Below are positions 36,056-46,900 of a stretch of DNA of 64,000 bases, in pieces; positions within the stretch are counted from its first letter, which is position 1, and every line of letters begins with the position of its first letter. The position numbers were made by a program, and so were the translations under genes. A model generated the notes under the pieces. That model did not search any database. It worked only from the letters and a program-made list of their open reading frames with translations, and was not told the origin of the DNA. This stretch comes from Stereum hirsutum FP-91666 SS1 (lineage: Eukaryota; Basidiomycota; Agaricomycetes; Russulales; Stereaceae): contig NW_006763133.1 of assembly GCF_000264905.1 (NCBI RefSeq), forward strand, positions 1,932,329 to 1,996,328. Direction: 5' to 3'.

Positions 36056-37352
36056 ATGTCCATGAAACTCTCCTTCTCCCTTGCGAACGGCAAGAACAAG
36101 GCAAAGCCTGTCGGCACTGCCCCTCCTCTCAAACGACCAGCTGCATTTGCTTCTTTAGACGACGAAACCACAGAAGATGCTGCTCCCACCGCTTCCTCGA
36201 GCAGTGCTAGAGGGTCGACTAACCAGCGACTGATCGCGCAGAACGTGGAGATGTCGAAGACCGCGAGGAAGAGGATGGAAGCGGAGAAGAAGGTTGATGA
36301 GACAGTGTATCAGTATGACGAGGTATGGGAGAATATACAGGAGAGTAGACTGCGGCAAAAGGAAGCGAAGGAAGTAGAGTCAAAGGAGCGCAAGGTGTGT
36401 AGTCTCGAGACTCTCAATATTTATATTTGTTCGCCGACGATAGACGTATAATAGCCTAAATACATCAATGGCCTCCTCACTTCTGCTGCGACGAGGCGCC
36501 TCGACCACCTACGGGCTGAGGAGAAGATGATTCAGCGAGAACGTGAGCTGGAAGGTGACGAATTCAAAGACAAGGATGCCTTCGTCACACAAGCGTATAA
36601 GGACCAAATGGAGGAAGTCAGGAAGGCCGAGGAGGAGGAACGTCAACGCGATGGTATGTCCTATGCCAAAATCCGCTTGACGATAGCTAACAGTCGACGT
36701 ACGTTTGGCAGAAGCACAGAAGAAAAAGGGTGGTGCTTCCACTGGCCTTGCCCACTTCTATCGCAAGATGCTTGAGGAGTCGGAGTCGAAACACGAAGAG
36801 ACAGTGGCCGCAACACAACAGTCGACGCAGAAGATAGTAAAAGGGCCACAAGGACCCGTTGCCAACCTTACCATCACCAAACCCCCCGAGCTAGCCCCAA
36901 TATCCGATGCCGAGCTTGCACGAATGGCTCGTGAGGAGGGCAAGGATGTCGAGCTAAACGAGAACAACGAGATCGTCGACAAGCGCGACCTCTTGTCCGC
37001 CGGTCTCAACTTAGCTGCTCCAAATACTAGGCGATTGGGCGTCCGTGCAACTTCTGGCTCTACCACCAAGAAGGATGGCACAGCTGAATCGGCCGATGTC
37101 CATCGAGCTGCAGGTACGGCTGCTAGTCGGAAAGAGATCAACGAGAGGAGAAGAAAGGAGATACTTGCCCAGATGGAGGAACAGCGGAGACTAGAGACAG
37201 ACCAACAGCGGGAGGAACGAGAGGCTAACGCACGAGTTGTCGCTAGGCGAAACGACGAGGCTGCTATTCAGAGCGCCCTCGAGCGGTATCGTGCGCGAAA
37301 GAGGCAGAAATTGGAGGCAGGATCAAACCCAACAGGGGATGGTGGAGCATGA
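36056..37352 (+). CDS. NSRP1/CCDC55-like nuclear speckle splicing protein
   Basis: Three exons in phase (36056-36394, 36455-36653, 36694-37352) give 398 residues. The family (DUF2040) contains splicing regulators of nuclear speckles. Seen: an N-terminal MSMKLSFSL followed by KRPAAFASLDD, then the long Glu/Lys/Arg helix of the domain with YQYDEVWENIQE, PKYINGLLTSAATRR, ERELEGDEFKDKDAFVT and AYKDQMEEVRKAEEEE, and AEAQKKKGGASTGLAHFYRKML. The C-terminal third is a charged coiled coil ending RARKRQK, a likely nuclear signal. Two in-frame ATGs lie close together (36056 and 36062); the first is used. Confidence 0.88.
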
Positions 37353-37493
37353 CTGTATGATATGTATTGTATACCGAAGATAATTTATGCGACTATGGAA
37401 CATGGACTATGACGATGATATGGATATCCACATGGTTTCGATATAAGATACAGGTGAAGTAGCAGTGGTAATCGAGAACTAGGTGAGAGTAAC

Positions 37494-38801
37494 TTAGACA
37501 AGTGATGAACATTCTTCGAGCCTAGCATCGTCCATGGCTGCAACAAGACCGTCAAACCTCTTCAGAACAGCAGCTGCCGTTGGTCGTTGGGTATAATCTT
37601 CATATAGCATAGGTGCCGTCAAGAGAATCAGCTCCTGAACGAGGTATCCAGTCAACTGAGGCAGAAGCTTGTCAGTCACAGTGATCTGAAAGAATGAGAT
37701 GCTGGTACATACATCACATGCTTTGAGTATGAGAACACCCAGTGCGTAAATGTCCACCTTGAATGGATCACTCCACTCCCCACGTTCCAGCTCTGGTGGA
37801 ACTTCTGTCCCTCGAGCACTACGAATCCTCGGATGTCGAATTCCGTCATAACATCTCGAAAGCTCGAAGTCGATAGAGGCATAGTGGCACTTAAATCGTC
37901 GCCAACACAATAGGATGAAGATTATCGGGAAAAGGGAGGAGAAATATCAATACAAGTCAACGTATAGTTTGACTATCCTACCTTATAATCGGTCACCAGG
38001 TTTCTCAAAGAAATGTCGAGGTGGCAGATGTCGTGCATGTGCATGAAAGCAGTGTGCTGTTAGACATTGTTAGCCTATGCTTTGCTTGTCCTATGATAGT
38101 GCCACACATACCTCAATACATGAACGCAACGCGCCAAGGAAAAGCCGCAAACAGCAAGGTGTATCCGGAATCAGCTGCGATGACCATTCCTCCATCACTA
38201 TGAAAGCGATATGACACTCCGGAACTTCGACCAAGTCAAGCACGGCTAAAGTCCGCACCATCAGTCAGGTTATGACAACAAGACGCGCAAGATACACTCA
38301 CGTATGCAGTGGTTCATAGGATCGTCGCGCAAAGGGGGAGTGGACAACAGCCGTGTTACAGCGAGCTCTCGACTTCGAATATGGACAGCTTTCACTACGA
38401 TCCTCGTCCCGTCCGACACTCGATGTCCGCGAAAGAGGTTGTCGGGCTAAAGTGGCGCAGCTCATGGGTGTGTTACAGAAGAACGGTGAACTCGGAGTAC
38501 TTACCAGGCCAGGGTCTTTGCACAACGCATCCTCGTCATCAGACGAGCAAGCTCGTGAATACTCTGCCACGGGTTGTGTCTTCATTCCACTAGAGCTCCA
38601 ATAACGCTCGTAGAACTGCTTGACATCCTTAACGGTGTCTAGATGAAAGCCGTGACGGAGGAGAGGACCGCGATGAAGGTCCCAGTTAGGACAGCAGCGA
38701 GCATTGACTTCGTCCTCATCCTCAAATGAGCTATTCGACGAAGATTCTGAGGCACTATCCGAGCCGGAGTCATCAGAGTTGTAGGCGTCCCAGTAGGCCA
38801 T
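37494..38801 (-). CDS. divergent protein-kinase-domain protein
   Basis: Six exons in phase (38801-38505, 38446-38302, 38245-38112, 38056-37982, 37889-37713, 37655-37494) give 329 residues. Residues 1-30 are Ser/Asp/Glu-rich; the kinase-like fold follows. RIVVKAVH keeps a candidate ATP-binding Lys, IAFIVMEEW resembles the hinge, and CHLDISLRN is the catalytic loop with Asp and Asn kept but Ser where kinases usually have Lys. SIDFELSR has Glu for the Gly of DFG, and RGTEVPPEL with DIYALGVLI fit the APE and F-helix segments. No glycine-rich loop is obvious. It resembles the fungus-expanded kinase-like proteins more than any housekeeping kinase. Activity is doubtful; substrate unknown. Confidence 0.8.
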
Positions 38802-39537
38802 AGGGCAGCGGGTCCGCCAGAGTGGAGAGAGAAATTGTGTTTAGACGAACGCGCGACGCACGGGTGATACATATAGCACAAACGAGATACCATACAAACG
38901 CAGGCTGGGCCCACGGGGCCCGTCAGAGGGAAGCGAATGCTTCAACAGGGCTGGCAGCGCCGAAGCGTTGCAAGTAGACCCGAAAGAGGCAAGACGACGA
39001 CCGCTGGATTGTACGAGAAAGGCTATCAAAGCTGGGGAAGACTGTCATCAAAGACCGGGTAGCCCAGTTTCGACTGCATTCCGCGTCCGACGATCGCACA
39101 ACGTATGACACGATGACCTAGAGAGGTGTGAGATGGACAGGATAAAGAGCGGGATATCATGAGGCAGCTACATACGAGACAAGAAACTCCCAGGGCAGTC
39201 GGGATCGAGGCACTTGCGGCTCCTCATCCGACTCTAAATGGACAAAACGAGGTCTAATGTTTCCACGACTAGGGCCATCCGTATTGCGAGATCATTGCCG
39301 GTTTGCGCAGCATTTTCCGAGATAGACGGTGATTCGACAGAGCGATACTTTCCCCGAAAGACATGGTGGTTCACACTGAGCCACAAGTTAGCGCGAAGGG
39401 CGTGCCACTAGCAAAGCAGGACAACGTGGCGACGGAGCGCGTTTTGCCGAAATTGTTCAACTTTCTTCGGAGACTGCACTTCTTCCGAGCTTCCGACCAC
39501 TGCTAAGGGCGTCCACCCTCGCCACACCTCTGCTGCA
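38802..39537. other. divergent intergenic region
   Basis: This 736-bp gap lies between the head-to-head kinase-like gene (minus) and RRM gene (plus). It should contain both promoters and leaders. Short open stretches exist on both strands without supporting splice or composition evidence. Confidence 0.4.
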
Positions 39538-40289
39538 ATGGAGGAAGGAACCAAGACGAAAAAGACCGTCTTTATAGGAGGTATTGGTGACGATGTTGAC
39601 GAAAGTGTGATTCTCGAGGCATTTCAGACTTTCGGTGGGTGACGATCCGGTTCGAGGCTTCCCTTTCTCAAGCCCTCGACGAATGACCATAGCTTTTTCC
39701 TCTAGGTGATATAATTGAGGTGCAACTACCCACTGCTAATGCGAACAACTCACAACAAAGCAGTAATGTGTTCCGTAGCCTACATGTCAGTGACCAAGCT
39801 CACACCTTATATTCCTCTTTTGCTACAGCTTCAAAGCATCGTGGCTTTGCGTTTGTGACGTTCTCGTCCTCGGGCGACGCCCAGGATGCTATAGATAATA
39901 TGGATCTCAACGAGCTACGAGGAAGAGTTCTCAAGGTAAATCTCGCAAGACCCATGAAGGGGCCATCCCAGATGTCTGGTAACCGCGCAGGTGCGAGCTC
40001 TACCGTCATCTTAAGGTTTAGCTTACTTCCTCCTCAACAATTGACTCTTTTCCGTTCATTCGCATAGTGTGGGAATCTGAGGAGTGGCTCAAGCAATATG
40101 CCCGTCCATTGGCAGAGAGTGGAGGTAGGAAGATGTTCTTCTATCTGCGTCATTATTCTCGGACTCTTTTCTGATGAACTGCACCACATCCAAGGTCTGC
40201 AAGGTCGCAGAAACGATGGCGAATCACCGGCTCCGAAGGAATCAGCTGAAGGTGAAGAAGCCGGAGATGATGATGGGATGGAGGAGTGA
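39538..40289 (+). CDS. RRM protein related to cyclophilin-33 (PPIE), RRM only
   Basis: Five exons in phase (39538-39634, 39706-39762, 39829-39990, 40068-40124, 40195-40289) give 155 residues. A single RNA-recognition motif spans about 9-95: RNP2 is TVFIGGI, RNP1 is [10 protein letters not shown], and the segments [23 protein letters not shown] and [16 protein letters not shown] match the RRM of human cyclophilin E. The cyclophilin domain is absent: after the RRM come [18 protein letters not shown] and an acidic tail ending DDDGMEE. The role is probably nuclear RNA binding, perhaps in the spliceosome; that is inference from the RRM subtype. Confidence 0.85.
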
Positions 40290-40540
40290 TTCTTCAGCTT
40301 GTCCACTGGCTGTTTGTGCACAAGGTTTAGGTGGAATTCAAGACAACCACGCAGTCTTTCAAGTCTCGGTTCCTGACAGCGATACAACAGAAGCGTCCTG
40401 GAGAATTATACACATGGTAATGGTATCTCTGCGGCAGCCACTCTTTCGGAGGCACTCCCAAAATGCACAGAACGGTAGGACCAGTACTACGGTAAGCATA
40501 CAATACAAACAGGTCATCGAAATCAGCAGACCTATATACA

Positions 40541-41453
40541 CTATCGCCCCTGTTGGAGCGCGCTGGACTGCTGGATATCCGAGTCGTCAAACTGAGCCCT
40601 CGCACGCTTGATATCCTCCTGCATGAAGAGCAGTTCCTCCATTCGAGCCAACTTCTTCGCATCAGCTGGTCGGGACAAAGCTCTCCGTAGGTCTTCGATA
40701 GATAGCCGTGTCTTGCGTGTGGGAGCGAGGGCGCTTTGACACTAGGCAGAGTAAGGGTAGACGGCGGAGACATTGAAATGGTGCTCAAGGTTTGAGCAGG
40801 GAGTAGATAGTGGAGTGCACTCACAACGTCCGCAATATATTCCACTAAGATCTCTTCCATCACGTTCACGGTATCATTTGCTGGATTGCGGTCGTCTCCA
40901 AACCCAAACATCAGGTTCCTCACTACGCGATACCCATAAAAGTTCAGAAACTCAATGAAGCGGGGAAAATGTAACGATGAGAGAACGTACGCTCTTTGTT
41001 GAACAGGCCCTTGAACGTCGACCCCTGCTTCTTGCTTCCGCGACCAGTAGCTCCTCCATATGCCGCGGCAGTTACGCTTTCGCGCTGATATGTCGTGGGT
41101 GTATATGCACTAAACGTTGTCCTTGTCGGTGGGGCAACAGTAGGCACAACCGCTTGCTGAGTTTGTTGTTGATTTTGGGAACTGGCGGGCGCAGTCGCGG
41201 TAGATGCTGACGCTGCTGCAGCCGACCGTTGAGCAGCGGCGTGCGCTTGAGCGGCAGCATGCTGCTGATAGTAATGATGGTTATAAGCGTACGGCCACGC
41301 AGTGGTGCCATAGCCAGTCACAGCTGTTGTTGGATATGCGCTACCGGTCTGGTAGGGGTACGCGCCTGGGGTGGCGGGGTAATGGTACGCGCCGTATGGG
41401 TACGCTCCAGGGGTCTGTGGATGTTGTCCTGTTTGTGAAGGGTAGTAAGACAT
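40541..41453 (-). CDS. TAF13: TFIID subunit TAF13 with long low-complexity N-terminus
   Basis: TAF13 pairs with TAF11 through a histone fold within TFIID, which recognises core promoters for RNA polymerase II. Three exons in phase (41453-40991, 40922-40825, 40741-40541) give 253 residues. The histone fold starts at about 154: LRNLMFGFGDDRNPANDTV, then VMEEILVEYIADVCQSA, RLSIEDLRRALSRPADAKKL, ARMEELLFMQEDIKRAR. This is the conserved TAF13 pattern. Unusually, 150 residues of Tyr/Ala/Gln/Pro/Thr-rich low complexity precede it (repeated GAYPY, a HHYYQQHAAAQAHAAAQ run), then YGGATGRGSKKQGSTFKGLF. Fungal TAF13s are usually 120-170 residues. Confidence 0.9.
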
Positions 41454-41734
41454 TTAATGGAATGCAACAACGCGATAGCTGAAGCTTGAAGCTGAAACTT
41501 TCGCTGTAATGGTAGAAGGAAGACAGAGGAGCAATAATAGTGGCGGCCATGGCTTCCAAGCGTGGTGACCTGACATTACGTAAGGTGTCCAGGATGTCTG
41601 GGCCACAGTGGCGAGTCACTCTTCCGCAACACCCTCGCCTGATTATGAGCACCATTCCCACTAATTCTTCTCGAGCAGCCACAGTGGAACTAAGTAAAAC
41701 GGTACATACACAAGCTCTGAGAGAGGATACATGC

Positions 41735-43695
41735 TCAAGAAACATCCAGGTCAATCTCGTCCTCTTTCTTTCCCGCCTTCGCCTCAAGCTGCCTAGCCCT
41801 CTCCATCAGTTGTTTGATCTTGTTCCACTCCATACCAATCACTCCTCTCTCGTCCAACCAGTCCATGATACCATCTGCGTCAGTCAGATCATCAGGAGGC
41901 TGCAGGCCTTTCGAGAAAGCCACGCGAACGAAATGTGGCTTTCCACCCTCAGCCCTATTCCGCAGATCGTCCACTTCCCGCAGAAGCGAGTGGAACAGTT
42001 CGTACTGAAATAGAACAATACAGTCAGTTCAGTTCAACGTGGGTTCCAGAGGTCGAAAAGCGTGCATTCGCACCTCCCAATGGGACAAATTGTGGAAGAC
42101 TTGAGTACGAGCGGCACAGAAACGGCCCAGATTGTATTCGGCCCTGATATTCGATTTAGATCGACGTCGCCAAGCGCTGTCGTGGACATCATCTTTTTCC
42201 TCGTCGCTGTCTTCTGAATCCGAGGTTTGACCTATTGGCTGAACATCCAAAGCCAACAGAATGAATACCATGTACTGGCAAAGGACCGAGATATCACGAA
42301 CCTCGTAAGAGAATGGATCGTATCGATCACCGAGTACTCTTCCAGCAAACGTCGACAGTCTGCCACCAAGATGACAAGCATCACATTGGGGAACGGCAAA
42401 GTCTAGCCTTGTGAGGCTGAACTCTGAATAAGTGAGAAGCGATTTCCGAAACGCTGGTCGCCACACGGACGAAGCCACCGAAACGTCCCGAAGGCCAGAA
42501 AGTTTACGACGAGCTATCACCAAGGGTATCTTGAAGTAATCATTCTCTTTTGAAAGTGAAGGGGGAAAGATAAAGCTATAAGTTCCAATATCGCGCCGTG
42601 AGTAATGGATGCGCTTACCCTCAATCTGCTGCTTCATGAACGCCCCTCGCTCTTCTGCGGGGCGGACAGCTGAATGCACGAAGAGCTGACATATAATCTT
42701 GAAATGATGAATGAGGTCCTGATGGGTGTTCATGCTGAACTCCGTGGGTAGCATTTCGGAAACGGAGCCTTCGTCCTCCACTATCCAACTTTCTTCGTGG
42801 TCCGACCCGTCTTGTTCATCGTTGTCTTCATCACCTTCCGCATCGCTGCTAGCATCAGGTCTGGCGCCAGCAAACGGCGCATCGTTATCGTCATCATTAC
42901 CTTCCTCACTACCCTCAGACGATGAAGAGGACGATGCAGCAATTCCGCGTTTCTTGCCTACACACAATATGGACCATGACTTTTGATTTAAAAAAATGCA
43001 CGAGACAATAGAAGCCTACGTTTCATTCTGTCCAGATTTTTCTGGAACGCAGTTTTCTTTTGACGAGAGCGCAACCGGCTGTCGACGATAGCTGAATAGA
43101 GAAATCGAGCGCAATGAGAGATAGTGGTGAAGCGTATAATTTAGAGCGCACCATCTTCGTTGACTTCCTCCATAAGTTCCTCCTCTGGTGTTGGTGGTCG
43201 AACACCTTTGCGCAAACGCCGTCGTCGAGGCTGCTCCTCCTCGCTCTCCTCATCGCGAACTGGAGCCTGTGCCGCTGCTTTACCCTTTCTTCTAGCAGGT
43301 GCAGTCCTGTGTTTGGCACTATTGTCACTCTCGGAAAGAATCTCTATGTCCACGGAGGGTGAAGTACGGCGTGAGCCAACAGCAGCGGAGATCTTGGCTC
43401 GTTTGGGTCTTCGAGGGGAGCTCCCCTGGTTGTCTTCGTCATCGGAGATGCCAACACGTCGCGGCTCGAAGTGAATAGTCTCCACCACCTCATCACTACT
43501 GACATCCTCATCTTCTCCGCCTCCTACGCGTTGAGACGCGCGCTGGGAAGAGGCGACGCGTCTGCGCTTCTGACCAGCGCCTTGGGGAATAGGGGTTGAA
43601 GGCTCTGCAGCATCGTTATGTGCGACAAATCCCTCGAGAGTCTTCTGCTTGAGTTTGCCACTGGATCCTGAGGTATTTTTCCTTCGTGGTGGCAT
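41735..43695 (-). CDS. DUF4211-domain nuclear protein
   Basis: Four exons in phase (43695-43152, 43091-43020, 42957-42074, 42004-41735) give 589 residues. The N-terminal half is disordered, with basic clusters (QKRRRVASS, SPRRPKRAKIS, PRRRRLRKG), acidic Ser blocks and a KQKTLEGF motif of PIP-box type near residue 17. A basic segment RLRSRQKKTAFQKNLDRMKRKK and a long acidic stretch follow. The C-terminal 330 residues are DUF4211: DLIHHFKIICQLFVH, RRDIGTYSFIFPP, FAVPQCDACHLGGRLSTFAG with a CxxC, and GDRYDPFSYE. Function of DUF4211 is unknown; nuclear location is inferred from basic signals. PCNA binding through the PIP-like motif is speculative. Confidence 0.82.
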
Positions 43696-43931
43696 AGCTA
43701 ATCGAAGTTATTGTAAGATACGAGTGCAAGTGCGTTTTGTGGCGAAAAGAAAAGAGTGGTGAGATTGGTTGACGCAGTCGACGCGCTTTAGGAAGTCGCG
43801 TGCACCCACGTGGCTTCGCGTTTCTAGCAGTCGCGTTTCCATTTCACTAAACTCCTTACAGTGCCCACTGCTTACCTTGGTCGCCTCTGTGGTTGACGGT
43901 GTTTGTGGACGGCTTACACCTCAACTACGAA

Positions 43932-46900
43932 ATGGCACTATCATCTCAGGATAACCCCACGCTTCGTATCGATACCTCGGCGGTGGACGAAGACCCTTTC
44001 CGCTCCTCGACTGAGGGCCACCGTACTTCATCGAGCCGTGTTCGCGCCCTTAGTGCCGTGAACGCGATACCGTCACTCAGACTTTCAACCTCTCCTGTAG
44101 CAGAGAAGCCGCCGCTCTCACCCATTCGTCCATCAGCCTCATTCTCGTCGCAAAATGCTTCAGACGGGTCCCAGAAACTGCTCAACTACATATTCACCCA
44201 ACTTCGCAATAGGCCCATGCCTCCGCCGTTGACCGATGTCATTTCTCCCTCAGCGGCACGGCCAAACAGGAAGAAGCCATCTATTAGCAAGAATATCGCT
44301 CACAAGCGAACCCTGACACTCACCAGTGATCCAGATAGTGATGAGGAGGATGAACTGAATATGGGTTTCTCCACGGACGCTACCATCGAGCTTATGGAAA
44401 AGCTGAGGGACGCTCTTTCAGTTGCTATTGCACAGAATGTTCAACTATTCTACGAGAGGTGAACTCGCCTCTAAACCCTCCATGTTCCTGCCATGACCTT
44501 ACATAATCACATCCTAGTTCGTCCACCAGAAGAACTCCGCACCGTCAGGGTTCAGGCGGCGGTCGATTGTCCACATCACCCTTTCGAAGAAGACGACGAA
44601 GCAGCCTCACATCTCCTGAACGTGGCTCACGATCTTCTTCACCTTCGGATGACACTCACTTCCAAGCTCCGGCGCTGTTGACGCAATGTATAGCCATTTT
44701 GCATTCGGTCATCTCGGAAGATTGTCGATTCCAAACCACCAAACCGCGCCCCGGACGACCGCCGAATACACTACAGGCTATAACGCTTGACGTCGCTCAA
44801 TCGCTGATCTACATGCACAGCGATTCCCCCAAGATTCTGCACGAGATTGGGTTCGCTCTGCTACCCGCGTTCTCCACCTTCCGAGTCGAAATGCATATCT
44901 GGCTCCTCAAATTTTTCGAGGAAGGTGTGCTGCGAGGGATGTTATATCAGATTCAGGACGTCCAAGGAGCCTTGGAGACGTCTTTCGACTATCGTCAAGG
45001 TAGGTTAATAGGTCCATGTCGTTGTACACAGTTGCTGAAGACAGAGAGTAGGGGACAATGCCGAGACACCGCCCATAGTTTCCATTCAAGTTGAGGAACC
45101 TCAAGACGATTCCGACCCCTCTCCCCGGACAGACAGTAGATGGCGTCCTTGGACATCACAAACGTCCGAAAAGGTTCAAGCGTTGATAGCCTCAAACGCA
45201 CCCGGCCAGAAACTCGCTCTGTACCATCTAGCTTCTTTGATACCACCGCTGCTGGCCGCCCTGGTGGAAAGCGTAGACCTCAATTCATCCCATCTGGGGA
45301 TACTCCATCGGTTCTACAGGTTATTCCAGATGATTGTCGACCTCAAACCGGATGCCTATCTAGACGTCTTGCAGGTCATCGCATATCACACCCCGAGAGC
45401 AAGACAAATCGCGGTCAGCCTCCTTGCGTCCTACTGGCCTCGAGCGTTGGGCCACGTAGTCGTCAGCAAACCTTTACCCACTCTGACATATGCCGAAGCC
45501 GCCTCTGGTACGAATAATGCTCGCCACAAAGCTCATCATCCATGGAACCATCCATACGCCCATCAATTCGTACCGTGGCGGTTTCTGTCAAACACTACGC
45601 CCGCTTTATTTGACGGATTCTCTTACCGAGATTGTCGTTCATGCTCGAAAAGCATCACAGACTTCGGGCTGTTATGTCCGTTTTGTATGTGTGCTGTGCA
45701 CTTCGACTGTTACGATTATCCTGAAGGCAGCCTGATGTCGCAGTACACCATGGAGTCTGACACTAGCGTCCAGAAAGTGGCCGTTCATCGTTTTTGCCAT
45801 CTGACATCGACAAGACGACATATGGACCCAGAGCTTGTCACGGGCCAGCGCCACAGTTTTAGACCTGTCAATCTATTCACGTTGTGCCTCTGTATGCTCT
45901 GTCGCAAACCTCTTTGGGGATGCATGATGCAGGGTCTCAAGTGCGATAATTGTAGGCAGTTTGCACATGCATCGTGTTTGTCCCACAGAGACCTTCCTCG
46001 ATGCCGCTCCGCCCCCCTCTCCTCTTCTTCGATGGTCATCTCGTGGCCTGACCTGCGAGAATCATTTGCGTCTTACTATAGCGATCTCTTGCTTTCGGAG
46101 ACCGAGATCAAACGACGTAGTTTCGAGGAAGCGTCAGTCTACGCTGACACGCTATGGATTCAGTCTCAGTTGCTGGAGAACGGTATCGCGCTAGGTTCCA
46201 TCGTCATTACCGGGGACGATAAACCTCGTCGTGGCGAGGCCGACCCTCAGTCACTGTCGACTAGGTATCAATCCGTGCTGTCGAACGCTGACCTCTCTGT
46301 GTCGGAGGCCTTGGATGATTATCTGCAAGAAAACAAACTTCGCCCCTCGCGCCATTCGATTCTGTACGACTGGTCGACACTCGTATACATCGCGTCCACG
46401 ATCAAGACCAACCACGAAGAGCTGAAACCCACGGTAGCCAGCTCTCCAGACCGACTGTTTGTACAACAGGCACCCCCTACGGCGGATACACAGTCAACGC
46501 CATCGCACCCTTACGAGGTCGTTTCTTTAGCACATCTTCGAGATGCCCTTGGCATCGCCTTCCAGCTTCACGCAGACACTTCGGCTCGACTTCTTTTGTC
46601 TCACCTCCATCACCTCGGCTTCTATGATCATATGGACGCACATGCCTCGCTATTCGAAGATTTCGCCCATCCCCAAACTTCACGATGCGTGTTTCCGTTG
46701 CCTCTGGCTCTCGATCTCTCGGTGGACGTCGAAACATTGATGTCCGCCATCGAGTCCTGCTTGTCAGATATCGATCTTTCCGTCAACGAGGCGGGCTTTC
46801 TACTCTTAGTGAGAAGGTGCTGGCCTAACGAGATGGCCACTCCGTATGCGCTTAAGAGGCTTGCTGGTGGCATCGTAGCGTGGTTGTTTGCAGAAGTCAG

